DNA from: Andreprevotia lacus DSM 23236
Lineage (GTDB): Bacteria; Pseudomonadota; Gammaproteobacteria; Burkholderiales; Chitinibacteraceae
Reading direction: 5' to 3'
Assembly: GCF_900176275.1 (NCBI RefSeq)
Contig: NZ_FWXD01000010.1
Span: 1 to 64,000, forward strand
Length of the DNA: 64,000 nt
This document shows, piece by piece, positions 1 through 7,546 of the stretch. Position 1 is the first letter of the stretch. Each line of letters opens with the position of its first letter. The position numbers and the translations under genes were made by a program. Below the pieces are notes generated by a model. That model made no database searches. It was not told the DNA's origin and worked only from the letters and a program-made list of their open reading frames with translations.

Positions 1-107
1 TTGCGGTACCCGTACCGCGGCGCGTTCTGCGCCTTGCGCTCCATCCCGAACTACCCCAAACGCAAGCGTGAAATAAGTGTTAACAGGCCCTAGCCTGCCA
101 GTGCACA
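1..107. other. Non-coding window edge with two short hairpins
   Basis: No convincing gene is seen here. Bases 3-18 form a perfect inverted repeat (GCGGTAC, two-base gap, GTACCGC), and 19-33 form a second small hairpin (GGCGC/GCGCC). The segment lies downstream of the cydX terminator. It may be the edge of an interspersed repeat or of an upstream gene's 3' region, but the window cuts it off so this cannot be decided. Confidence 0.4.
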
Positions 108-134
108 TGAAAAAGGCCGGGATATCCCGGCCTT
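108..134 (-). terminator. Rho-independent terminator of the cyd operon
   Basis: A 22-bp perfect palindrome at 113-134 (arms AAGGCCGGGAT / ATCCCGGCCTT) is followed on the minus strand by a run of T and lies 12 bases beyond the cydX stop codon. This is a standard intrinsic terminator closing the regulator-cydP-cydA-cydB-cydX operon. Confidence 0.85.
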
Positions 135-145
135 GTTGTTGTTTG

Positions 146-304
146 TCAGCGCTTGCGCCGCTTCTTGCGATAGTCCTCAAAGCGTTTCTGCGTTGCATCG
201 GCATCGCGGCTGCCGAAGGCGTACTGGCTTTCCAGCCACATCACATTGATGATGCCGAAGGCCAGCGCCAGGCCAAGGCCCAGTATCCAGGCGAAGTACC
301 ACAT
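146..304 (-). CDS. cydX: Cytochrome bd ubiquinol oxidase small subunit CydX
   Basis: This 52-residue protein, easily missed because of its size, starts MWYFAWILGLGLALAFGIIN and continues with VMWLE, the hallmark of CydX (YbgT). The family stabilises the bd oxidase complex and its haems in the inner membrane. One transmembrane helix spans about residues 3-22. A basic tail ending KKRRKR would stay cytoplasmic. The ATG at 304 sits 11 bases after the cydB stop codon, and AAGGAGACAAGCC just upstream provides a strong ribosome binding site. The gene is the last in the operon and is followed directly by a terminator. Confidence 0.9.
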   Translation of the reverse strand: MWYFAWILGLGLALAFGIINVMWLESQYAFGSRDADATQKRFEDYRKKRRKR

Positions 305-315
305 GGCTTGTCTCC

Positions 316-1452
316 TTAATAGCTATGCGTGTCGGTGTGGATGCGTTCGATGGTGACGGTGCCACGCATCACACGGTAAACCCAGCTGGTGTAAAGCATG
401 ATCAGCGGCACGAAGATCGCCGCCATCACCAGCATGATGGCCAGGGTCTTGCGGCTGGATACCGCATCCCACAGGGTCAGGCTGGAGGTGGGGTCGATGC
501 TGGATGGCAGCACGAAGGGGAACAGCGCGATGGCTGCGGTGGCAATGATGCCGGTCACCGTCAGGCTGCTGGCCAGCAGCGCCAGCCAGCGGCGGCCGAG
601 TGCGGCTGACACCGCGCAGGCCAGTGCGGCCAGCAAGGTGGCCAGCGGCACCAGCCACAGCTGCGGCTGCGCCACGAAGTTGCCAAACCAGCCCCCGGCG
701 TTACGTGCCACGGTTTTCTGCAGCGGCAGTACCACGCCGTTGAGGTCGCCACCCGCGCTGGCCAGGTGCAGGCCGCTCATGCCGCCCAGCAGCACGCCGC
801 CTGCGCCGAACAGCACGGCGGTTGCCAGGCCGAAGATCACGGTGGCCAGCCGCGCGCGGCGCGCCACCGCGCCATCGCTGCGCAAGTAAAGGAAGGCGGC
901 GCCGTGCAGTGTGAGCATGGACACGGACAGCACGCCGCAGAACACGCCAAACACATTGAACAGGTCGAGGAAGCTGCCGCTGTAGCTCACGCGCAGTACT
1001 TCGTCGTAGCGGAACGGCAGGCCGACGAACAGGTTGCCCACCGCCACGCCGAACACCAGCGAGGGGAACACGCCGCCGACGAACAAGCCCCAGTCCCAGA
1101 AGCTGCGCCAGCGCGGGTCGGCCAGCTTGCTGCGGAAGTCGAAACCCACCGGGCGCAGGAACAAGGCGAACAGCGTGAAGATCAGCGCCACATACAGCAC
1201 CGAGAACGCCGCCGCATACACCAGCGGCCACGCGGCAAACAGCGCCCCGCCAAAGGTAACCAGCCAGGTCTGGTTGCCCTCCCAGGTGGGGCCGACGGTG
1301 TTGATGGCGACGCGGCGCTCGTCATCGTTGCGGCCCACCCAGGGCAGCAGGGTGGCCACGCCGAGGTCGAAGCCGCCGGTAAGGGCAAAGCCCAGCATCA
1401 GTACGATGATCACGCCCCACCAGATCAGCTTGAGTGTTTCATAGTCGAACAT
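316..1452 (-). CDS. cydB: Cytochrome bd ubiquinol oxidase subunit II
   Basis: CydB pairs with CydA to form the quinol-oxidising, oxygen-reducing bd oxidase of the inner membrane, a high-affinity oxidase that does not pump protons. The 378-residue product begins [20 protein letters not shown] and carries the family's GGFDLGVA segment near residue 28 and the [10 protein letters not shown] loop near residue 55. It has about nine hydrophobic helices and the usual CydB length. The open frame extends further upstream, but the ATG at 1452 lies 11 bases beyond the cydA stop and matches family N-termini. cydX follows. Confidence 0.96.
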   Translation of the reverse strand: MFDYETLKLIWWGVIIVLMLGFALTGGFDLGVATLLPWVGRNDDERRVAINTVGPTWEGNQTWLVTFGGALFAAWPLVYAAAFSVLYVALIFTLFALFLRPVGFDFRSKLADPRWRSFWDWGLFVGGVFPSLVFGVAVGNLFVGLPFRYDEVLRVSYSGSFLDLFNVFGVFCGVLSVSMLTLHGAAFLYLRSDGAVARRARLATVIFGLATAVLFGAGGVLLGGMSGLHLASAGGDLNGVVLPLQKTVARNAGGWFGNFVAQPQLWLVPLATLLAALACAVSAALGRRWLALLASSLTVTGIIATAAIALFPFVLPSSIDPTSSLTLWDAVSSRKTLAIMLVMAAIFVPLIMLYTSWVYRVMRGTVTIERIHTDTHSY

Positions 1453-1463
1453 GGTTGTGCTCC

Positions 1464-3047
1464 TCAGGCGTGGGCAGGTTGGGCGTTGGCAGGCAGCGCA
1501 TGTTCGCCGTGGTAGCGGCCGGTGTGCAGGCTGGCGGGGCCGAGGCGGATGTATTTGAGCATCAGGTACATCTCCACCACGAACAGCAGACTGTAGATGG
1601 TGCACAGGCCGATCAGGCTGAACACCAGCTGGCCACCCTCCAGTGACGAGGCCGACAGGAAGGTGGGCAGCACGCCCGAAATGGTCCACGGCTGGCGACC
1701 GTACTCGGCGACGAACCAGCCGGCCGAGGTGGCAATCCACGGCAGCGGGATGCTGAGCACGATCAAGCGCAGCAGCCAGCGCTGCGGCGCCAGGCGCTTG
1801 CGTGCGAGGAACCAAAACGAAGCGGCAAAGATGAACAGGAAGAAGAAGCCCAGCCCCACCATGACACGGAAGCTCCAGAACAGCGGTGCCACCTTGGGAA
1901 TGGTGTCATTGGCGGCGGCGGCAATCTGCACCGGCGTGGCATCGACGACATTGGGCGTGTACTTCTTCAGCAGCAAGCCAAAGCCAAGGTCGGCCTTGTG
2001 GGCATCGAACTGCTGCTGCACCACTGCATCCTTGCTGCCGGCACGCAGCTTCACCAGCGCGTCGTAGGCCTGCATGCCGCTGCGGACGCGTTGTGTGTGT
2101 TCCTCGCGCAGCTCTTTCAGCCCCGTCACCTGCTTGTCCACCGAACGGGTGGCGATCAGGCCCAGCACATAGGGAACCTTGATGGCGTAGTCGGTACGCT
2201 CCTCGGCCTGGTTGGGGATGCCGAATAGCGTGATGGCGGCCGGGGCCGGTTGGGTTTCCCATTCGGCTTCGATGGCGGCCAGCTTCACTTTCTGTACTTC
2301 ACCGGTTGTGTAGCCCGATTCATCGCCCAGCACGATCACCGAGCAGACCGAGGCCAGACCGAAGCCGGCGGCAACCGCAAACGAGCGAATCGCAAAGCCG
2401 GTGTCGCGCGCCTTGAGCAGATACCAGGCCGAAATGCCCAGCACGAACATCGACGAAGCCACATAGCCGGCTGCCAGTGTGTGCACGAACTTGGATTGCG
2501 CCACCGGGTTGAAAATGACCTCGGCGATGCTGGCCAGCTCCATGCGCATGGTCAGCAGGTTGAATTCGGCGCCCACCGGGTTCTGCATCCAGCCGTTGGC
2601 AATCAGGATCCACAGTGCCGACAGGTTGGAGCCGAATGCAACAAGGAAGGTGACCAGCAGATGCTGCACGCGCCCGAGGCGATCCCAGCCGAAGAAAAAC
2701 AGGCCGACAAAGGTGGATTCAAGGAAGAACGCCATCAGCCCTTCGATGGCCAGCGGCACGCCGAAGATGTCGCCAACGTAATGCGAGTAATACGCCCAGT
2801 TGGTGCCGAACTGGAATTCCAGCGTGAGGCCGGTAGTGACGCCCATGGCGAAGTTGATACCGAACAGCTTGCCCCAGAAGCGGGTCATGTCCTTGTAGAC
2901 CTGCTGGCCGGTCATCACGTAGACCGATTCGCAGATCACCAGGATCCACGACAGGCCCAGTGTGAGCGGGACGAACAGGAAGTGGAACATGGCGGTCAGC
3001 CCGAACTGCAGGCGTGACAGTTCCACCACATCGGCGGCGGGTATCAT
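1464..3047 (-). CDS. cydA: Cytochrome bd ubiquinol oxidase subunit I
   Basis: CydA is the haem-bearing catalytic subunit (haems b558, b595 and d) that oxidises ubiquinol on the periplasmic side. The 527-residue product begins [21 protein letters not shown]22, in the MFHFLF segment, corresponds to the haem b595 ligand. The VHTLAAGY segment supplies the haem b558 histidine, and YGRQPW is the conserved signature after the Q-loop. The length indicates the long Q-loop form. Its ATG overlaps the cydP stop codon as ATGA, so the two are translationally coupled. cydB follows after 11 bases. Confidence 0.97.
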   Translation of the reverse strand: MIPAADVVELSRLQFGLTAMFHFLFVPLTLGLSWILVICESVYVMTGQQVYKDMTRFWGKLFGINFAMGVTTGLTLEFQFGTNWAYYSHYVGDIFGVPLAIEGLMAFFLESTFVGLFFFGWDRLGRVQHLLVTFLVAFGSNLSALWILIANGWMQNPVGAEFNLLTMRMELASIAEVIFNPVAQSKFVHTLAAGYVASSMFVLGISAWYLLKARDTGFAIRSFAVAAGFGLASVCSVIVLGDESGYTTGEVQKVKLAAIEAEWETQPAPAAITLFGIPNQAEERTDYAIKVPYVLGLIATRSVDKQVTGLKELREEHTQRVRSGMQAYDALVKLRAGSKDAVVQQQFDAHKADLGFGLLLKKYTPNVVDATPVQIAAAANDTIPKVAPLFWSFRVMVGLGFFFLFIFAASFWFLARKRLAPQRWLLRLIVLSIPLPWIATSAGWFVAEYGRQPWTISGVLPTFLSASSLEGGQLVFSLIGLCTIYSLLFVVEMYLMLKYIRLGPASLHTGRYHGEHALPANAQPAHA

Positions 3048-3280
3048 GGTTGTGCTCCAGTGTGATCAATCGGGGACGACGCACCTGCGTTGGGCGTGCC
3101 GAGTATTTGTCTACCGATGTCCTCCTGCGGGACGGACATCTGGTGTGTATGCGTGAGCGGGTGGGAGAACCACAGCGCCTTGGCCCCCCACAACAGGCAG
3201 AACTTCACTGCCACGATGAGGGTGATCTCGGCCCACAGCGGCAGGCCGGTTTTAAGCAGCGTGCTGCGGGGCCGGGGCAT
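3044..3280 (-). CDS. cydP: Cytochrome bd oxidase accessory small subunit CydP
   Basis: This 78-residue protein begins [20 protein letters not shown] and has one transmembrane helix (about residues 15-38, ending in WGAKALWFS). This is the pattern of the CydP family, found just ahead of cydA in many betaproteobacteria. The family is presumed to assist bd oxidase assembly, but this has little direct proof. The ATG at 3280 is chosen because it starts the conserved sequence. It lies one base after the regulator's stop codon, and its own stop overlaps the cydA start as ATGA, so the three genes form a coupled unit. Confidence 0.85.
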   Translation of the reverse strand: MPRPRSTLLKTGLPLWAEITLIVAVKFCLLWGAKALWFSHPLTHTHQMSVPQEDIGRQILGTPNAGASSPIDHTGAQP

Positions 3281-3281
3281 C

Positions 3282-3830
3282 TCACTCGTCCTTGCCGCGC
3301 AGCTTGTCGGCAAAGCCCAGCACCTTTTGCACCTTGGCACCCAGCTTCATCAGCCCTTCCAGTGTTTCGGGCGACAGGCGGTGGATTTCGTCGAACCAGC
3401 TGTTACTCATTTCGATCAGCTCGTGCATTTCACGCATGCGCGCCTGGGCATGGCGCTCTTCCTCGTTAGCCGGGGTCTCCAGCAAGGCGTCACGCAACAG
3501 GGTCAAGGTCGGTGCGATCTCACGGCGGCGCTTTTCCTCCGCGAGGGTGCGGAAGATATCCCAGACGTCTTTGGGCGCCTCGAAGTAGTCACGCCGGTCG
3601 CCGGGCAGGTGAACCAGCTTGACCAGTCGCCACGACTGCAGCTCTTTCATGCCCATGCTCACATTGGAGCGTGACATGCCAAGCTGCTCGACGATGTCGT
3701 CGGCATTGAGCGGTTTCGGAGAGATGAACAGCAAAGCATAGATCTGGCCAACCGTACGGTTGACACCCCAGCGACTGCCCATCTCGCCGAAATGGAGAAC
3801 GAAACGTTCATTCAGCGGAGACAGGTTCAT
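3282..3830 (-). CDS. GbsR/MarR-family transcriptional regulator of the cyd operon
   Basis: The 182-residue protein starts MNLSPLNERFVLHFGEMGSR. A winged helix-turn-helix occupies about residues 25-95, with the recognition region LGMSRSNVSMGMKEL, followed by a helical C-terminal half. This matches GbsR-type members of the MarR superfamily. The ATG at 3830 is preferred over a TTG at 3848 because that TTG falls inside an 18-bp palindrome that looks like the gene's own operator. Position as first gene of the cyd operon suggests autoregulation and control of bd oxidase in response to an unknown signal. No ligand can be assigned from sequence. Confidence 0.85.
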   Translation of the reverse strand: MNLSPLNERFVLHFGEMGSRWGVNRTVGQIYALLFISPKPLNADDIVEQLGMSRSNVSMGMKELQSWRLVKLVHLPGDRRDYFEAPKDVWDIFRTLAEEKRRREIAPTLTLLRDALLETPANEEERHAQARMREMHELIEMSNSWFDEIHRLSPETLEGLMKLGAKVQKVLGFADKLRGKDE

Positions 3831-3842
3831 GTGTTTTTGTAA

Positions 3843-3860
3843 TTTCAATAATTATTGAAA
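3843..3860. promoter_or_regulatory. Perfect 18-bp palindrome, probable operator
   Basis: TTTCAATAATTATTGAAA equals its own reverse complement. It lies 13-30 bases upstream of the regulator ATG, over the expected transcription start of the candidate promoter at 3861-3890. MarR-superfamily dimers bind AT-rich palindromes of this size, so it is the likely autoregulatory site. That assignment is inferred from position and symmetry. Confidence 0.65.
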
Positions 3861-3890
3861 ATTCTAAATCGAGCCGGGTGCAACATGCAA
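3861..3890 (-). promoter_or_regulatory. Candidate sigma-70 promoter of the regulator-cyd operon
   Basis: On the minus strand, TTGCAT (3890-3885) and TAGAAT (3866-3861) are separated by 18 bases. This places the start site inside the adjacent palindrome, as expected for a repressible promoter. No complete FNR or ArcA box was recognised nearby. Confidence 0.45.
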
Positions 3891-4003
3891 GTCGTAATGA
3901 GCGCATACCCTGCTCGGCATCGCTTGCCGATGTCCGGAAGCCCTTGATTTACCGCTGCATTGCCTTGATATGCATGCTGCAGCGCAGTTCAAGCTGCTTC
4001 CGG

Positions 4004-4009
4004 TATAAT
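4004..4009 (+). promoter_or_regulatory. Candidate -10 box ahead of the fmdB-aspS block
   Basis: A perfect TATAAT lies 27 bases before the fmdB start codon. No good -35 is seen at 16-18 bases, so the promoter may depend on an activator. A strong purine-rich ribosome binding site (AGAGGGGAGG, 4021-4030) follows. Confidence 0.45.
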
Positions 4010-4035
4010 GGCCTGTTTTGAGAGGGGAGGAAGTC

Positions 4036-4287
4036 ATGCCTATTTATGCCTATCGTTGTGCCGCTTGCGGCCATGCCGACGAACACATGCAGAAGCTGGC
4101 CGACCCCGTCCTCACGGCATGCCCGTCGTGCAAGGCCGAGAGCTACCAGAAACAAGTGACTGCAGCCGGCTTTCAACTGAAGGGCACTGGCTGGTATGCC
4201 ACTGACTTCAAGGGTGGCAGCAGTGTCGCAGCGCCGGCGGCAGACAGCGGCCCGGCTTGCCCGGGCGGCGCCTGCGCCTGCCACTAG
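4036..4287 (+). CDS. FmdB-family zinc ribbon protein
   Basis: This 83-residue protein starts MPIYAYRCAACGH. Two CxxC pairs (C8/C11 and C29/C32) form the single zinc ribbon of the FmdB/putative regulatory protein family. The family's role is not settled, though the gene is widely found near aspS. The tail is rich in glycine, alanine and cysteine (ending CPGGACACH). The ATG at 4036 follows AGAGGGGAGG at ideal spacing. It lies 24 bases ahead of the DUF502 gene and is the first gene of the fmdB-DUF502-aspS block. Confidence 0.85.
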   Translation: MPIYAYRCAACGHADEHMQKLADPVLTACPSCKAESYQKQVTAAGFQLKGTGWYATDFKGGSSVAAPAADSGPACPGGACACH

Positions 4288-4311
4288 TTCGCCCAAGCCC
4301 ACGACCAAAGG

Positions 4312-5028
4312 ATGTCCGTGCTTAGAAAATACCTGTTTACCGGCCTGCTGATCTGGATTCCGCTGGGCATCACCATCTGGGTGATCCAGCTGATCATCGG
4401 CACCATGGACCAGATCGGAGCCATCCTGCCGTCTGCCGTACGGCCGGACTACTGGCTGCTGGTGCATTTGGCCGATTACATCCCCTTCTTCAAGGGGTAT
4501 CAGCGCATTCCGGGCTTTGGGCTGGTGTTTGCCGTTGCCGTGTTGCTGGTGACCGGCATGGTAGCGCGCAACATGCTCGGCCGCCGTTTGCTGCAGCTGG
4601 GCGAGCAGGTGCTCAACCGCATTCCCATCGTGCGCTCGATCTATTCGAGCGTGAAACAGGTCTCGGACACGCTGTTCTCCGACTCCGGTCAGGCCTTTCG
4701 CAAGGCTGCGCTGGTGCAGTTTCCGCATCAGGGTTCGTGGTCCATCGGCTTCATTACCGGCACGCCCAAGGGCGAGATCAGTGCCAAGCTGAACGACGAG
4801 CTGGTGTCGGTATTCGTGCCGACTACGCCCAACCCGACCTCCGGCTTCCTGTTCATGGTCAATAAGGCTGATGTGCGCGAGCTCGACATGAGCGTGGACG
4901 AAGCGCTCAAATACGTCATTTCGCTGGGTGTGGTTGCGCCCGGTGGCCCGGCCCAGGCTGGCAACAAGATTGTTCTTCCCGTATCCACCACTGAAAGCGG
5001 CGAGCCTGCGCGCGCCGAACATGTTTAA
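4312..5028 (+). CDS. DUF502 inner-membrane protein
   Basis: The 238-residue protein begins MSVLRKYLFTGLLIWIPLGI. It has two predicted transmembrane helices (about residues 8-30 and 68-90), joined by a loop and followed by a soluble C-terminal domain containing the IPIVRSIYSSVKQ segment typical of DUF502. Members are conserved in many bacteria with no established function. It lies between fmdB and aspS with 18 bases to the next start codon, an order common in betaproteobacteria, which suggests cotranscription rather than a role in translation. Confidence 0.85.
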   Translation: MSVLRKYLFTGLLIWIPLGITIWVIQLIIGTMDQIGAILPSAVRPDYWLLVHLADYIPFFKGYQRIPGFGLVFAVAVLLVTGMVARNMLGRRLLQLGEQVLNRIPIVRSIYSSVKQVSDTLFSDSGQAFRKAALVQFPHQGSWSIGFITGTPKGEISAKLNDELVSVFVPTTPNPTSGFLFMVNKADVRELDMSVDEALKYVISLGVVAPGGPAQAGNKIVLPVSTTESGEPARAEHV

Positions 5029-5046
5029 AGCAAGGATTTGCCTTCA

Positions 5047-6846
5047 ATGCGTACCGATTACTGTGGCCTGATTGACACCCGCTTCCTCGGCCAGACCGTC
5101 ACCGTTCAGGGCTGGGCCCATCGTCGCCGCGACCACGGCGGCGTGATCTTCATCGACCTGCGCGACCGCGAAGGCATGGTGCAGGTGGTGGTGGACCCGG
5201 ATACCCCGGATGCCTTTGCCGCTGCCGACAGCAGCCGCTCGGAATACGTGCTGGAAATCACCGGCATCGTGCGTGCGCGCCCGGAAGGCACTGCCAACAA
5301 GAACCTGATTTCGGGTGAGATCGAACTGCTGGCCAAGCAAATCACCGTGCTCAACAGCGCCGTGACACCGCCGTTCCAGATCGACGACGAAAACCTGTCG
5401 GAAAACGTGCGCCTGACCAACCGCGTGATCGACCTGCGCCGCCCGCAAATGCAGAAGAACCTGCGCCTGCGCTACAAGGTAGCGCTGCTGGTGCGTAATT
5501 TCCTGGACGCACAGGGCTTCATCGATATCGAAACCCCGATGCTGACCCGGTCCACCCCGGAAGGCGCGCGCGATTATCTGGTGCCGTCACGCGTGCACGA
5601 CGGCCAGTTCTTCGCACTGCCGCAATCGCCGCAGCTGTTCAAGCAGCTGCTGATGGTGGCGGGTTTCGACCGTTACTACCAGATTACCAAGTGCTTCCGC
5701 GACGAAGACCTGCGCGCTGATCGCCAGCCTGAATTCACCCAGATTGATATCGAGACCTCGTTCCTGAACGAGGAAGAAATCATGTCGATCACCGAATCGA
5801 TGGCCAAGCATGTGTTCAAGGAAGCCATCGGCGTTGACCTGGGCGATTTCCCGCGCATGCAGTACGACGATGCAATGTTCTACTACGGCTCGGACAAGCC
5901 GGACCTGCGCGTGGACCTCAAGTTCACCGAACTGACGGACCTGATGAAGACCGAGGAATTCAAGGTCTTCCGTGGCGCAGCCGACATGGACGGCGGCCGC
6001 GTGGTCGGCCTGCGCATTCCGGGTGGCTCGACGTTCAGCCGCTCCGAAATCGATGCTTACACCCAGTTCGTCGGCATCTATGGCGCCAAGGGTCTGGCCT
6101 ACATCAAGGTCAATGACGTTTCCAACATCAGCAACGCCGAAGGCTCCGGTCTGCAAGCGCCGATCGTCAAGTTCCTGTCCAACGACGCGCTCAAGGCCAT
6201 CATCGAGCGCACCGGTGCACAGAACGGCGACATCATTTTCTTCGGTGCCGACAAGCGCAAGGTGGTGGACGAAGCCATCGGCGCACTGCGCCTGAAGATC
6301 GGCCACGAGAAGGGCGAGGCCGGCGGTTATTTCAGCAAGACCTGGAAGCCGCTGTGGGTAGTCGATTTCCCGATGTTCGAATACGACGAAGACGGCAAGC
6401 GCTGGAATGCCTGCCACCACCCGTTCACCAGCCCCAAGGTCGAGCACATCGAGTTCCTCAAGACCGATCCGGGCAAGTGCAAGGCGCGTGCCTACGACAT
6501 GGTGCTGAACGGTTGGGAAATGGGCGGTGGCTCGGTGCGTATCCATCGTGCCGACATGCAATCGACCGTGTTCGAAGCGCTGGGCATTGGTGCTGAAGAA
6601 GCACAGAACAAGTTCGGCTTCCTGCTCGACAACCTGCAATACGGCGCGCCCCCGCACGGTGGCCTGGCCTTCGGTCTTGACCGCCTGGTGACGCTGATGA
6701 CCGGTGCCGAGTCGATCCGCGACGTGATCGCCTTCCCCAAGACCCAGCGCGCGCAGTGTCTGCTGACCAATGCACCGAACGCGGTGGACGAGAAGCAACT
6801 GCGCGAACTGCACATCCGTCTGCGCAATACGCAACCGGCGGCATGA
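5047..6846 (+). CDS. aspS: Aspartate--tRNA ligase
   Basis: AspS charges tRNA-Asp, and in bacteria lacking asparaginyl-tRNA synthetase may also mischarge tRNA-Asn. The 599-residue protein starts [10 protein letters not shown]. In order it shows an N-terminal OB-fold anticodon domain (about 15-105), the class II core with motif 2 ([20 protein letters not shown]), an inserted GAD domain (about 300-410) and motif 3 with [10 protein letters not shown] near residue 540. This is the full bacterial-type length. The ATG at 5047 is used because it starts the conserved sequence; an upstream TTG is unlikely. A terminator follows. Confidence 0.97.
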   Translation: MRTDYCGLIDTRFLGQTVTVQGWAHRRRDHGGVIFIDLRDREGMVQVVVDPDTPDAFAAADSSRSEYVLEITGIVRARPEGTANKNLISGEIELLAKQITVLNSAVTPPFQIDDENLSENVRLTNRVIDLRRPQMQKNLRLRYKVALLVRNFLDAQGFIDIETPMLTRSTPEGARDYLVPSRVHDGQFFALPQSPQLFKQLLMVAGFDRYYQITKCFRDEDLRADRQPEFTQIDIETSFLNEEEIMSITESMAKHVFKEAIGVDLGDFPRMQYDDAMFYYGSDKPDLRVDLKFTELTDLMKTEEFKVFRGAADMDGGRVVGLRIPGGSTFSRSEIDAYTQFVGIYGAKGLAYIKVNDVSNISNAEGSGLQAPIVKFLSNDALKAIIERTGAQNGDIIFFGADKRKVVDEAIGALRLKIGHEKGEAGGYFSKTWKPLWVVDFPMFEYDEDGKRWNACHHPFTSPKVEHIEFLKTDPGKCKARAYDMVLNGWEMGGGSVRIHRADMQSTVFEALGIGAEEAQNKFGFLLDNLQYGAPPHGGLAFGLDRLVTLMTGAESIRDVIAFPKTQRAQCLLTNAPNAVDEKQLRELHIRLRNTQPAA

Positions 6847-6897
6847 TGCAGGCATGCTGCTTCGCAGCATGAGTGTTGGTAAAAAGTCGTAAAACAA

Positions 6898-6924
6898 GAA
6901 AAGGCGCGCAATGCGCCTTTTCTT
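6898..6924 (+). terminator. Intrinsic terminator after aspS
   Basis: A 10-bp perfect stem (GAAAAGGCGC / GCGCCTTTTC) with a five-base loop is followed by T-rich sequence about 50 bases past the aspS stop. A smaller hairpin (CATGCTGC / GCAGCATG, 6853-6871) precedes it. Confidence 0.8.
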
Positions 6925-6979
6925 ATGCGCGTTGTTTCACTAACATACGAAATAAGTAAATATTTGTTGGGCGCAGGTA

Positions 6980-7462
6980 ATGGACCGATTTTCTGCCAGC
7001 CTCACCCACCGGTGCGGGCATGCATTGGCGGACGTAGGGGCCGAATTCGATAACCACGAAGCGAATCTGATTCGGGCCGCTTTTCGTTGTCCGCAGTGCA
7101 TGGCCGAAGTCAGCCGCCGGCTGGGCATCAACACTCAGGTGTATGTGAACCTGCAGCAAATCTCGCCGGGCATGGCGGCCTTCGTGGCCGAAGTGACCGA
7201 TACCACTGACGAAATGGACGATCTGCTGGCCGCCGTGGGTTATGGCCGGCGCAGCAAATCGGCCGACGAGCTGCACCCGGGTGTCGAAGTGGGTGAGCCG
7301 GGGCAGGGTGTGGTATGGCGCAAGGAATTCTGGTTTGCCACCAATGCCGATCCGCGGCACGTGGTTGCACTGATCGACCATATCAAGCTGGAAATGCGCT
7401 GGTTGTCGCCGTATCTGCCGCAGGGTGAGAGCAGCATTGCTTTCTTTGCCTTCCCGGCTTGA
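6980..7462 (+). CDS. Unrecognised 160-residue protein with possible zinc site
   Basis: I do not recognise this protein. It begins MDRFSASLTHRCGHALADVG and has a C-x-H pair (C12, H14) and a CxxC pair (C37, C40 in FRCPQCM) that together could bind one zinc ion. The middle (about 50-90) is acidic and helical, and the C-terminal half has hydrophobic strands. There is no signal peptide or membrane segment. Codon use resembles the neighbours, and the gene sits between two strong terminators, so it is probably a single-gene transcript. It lies tail-to-tail with glnE. Confidence 0.7.
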   Translation: MDRFSASLTHRCGHALADVGAEFDNHEANLIRAAFRCPQCMAEVSRRLGINTQVYVNLQQISPGMAAFVAEVTDTTDEMDDLLAAVGYGRRSKSADELHPGVEVGEPGQGVVWRKEFWFATNADPRHVVALIDHIKLEMRWLSPYLPQGESSIAFFAFPA

Positions 7463-7514
7463 AGCTGCGCATCAGTTGCAGCGTACCTGTTTGCCCTGAC
7501 CATGCCGGATATAG

Positions 7515-7546
7515 AAACCGGGCCATGAAAACGGCCCGGTTTTTTC
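7515..7546. terminator. Bidirectional terminator between the 6980 gene and glnE
   Basis: A 10-bp stem (AAACCGGGCC / GGCCCGGTTT) with an eight-base loop is followed by a T run on the plus strand. On the minus strand it directly abuts the glnE stop codon, with a shorter T-rich tail. It serves the plus-strand gene well and probably glnE too. Confidence 0.8.

Noticed and set aside
1453-1815. N-terminal extension of cydB overlapping cydA
   Set aside because: The extra residues are low-complexity and overlap cydA. The ATG at 1452 matches CydB family starts.
3945-3975. TTGAT sequences as an FNR box ahead of the cyd operon
   Set aside because: Only half-sites (TTGAT) without the matching ATCAA at four-base spacing, and they lie upstream of the expected promoter on the wrong side for activation.
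3949-5022. 357-codon minus-strand open frame
   Set aside because: Antisense to the fmdB and DUF502 genes, both of which match known families.
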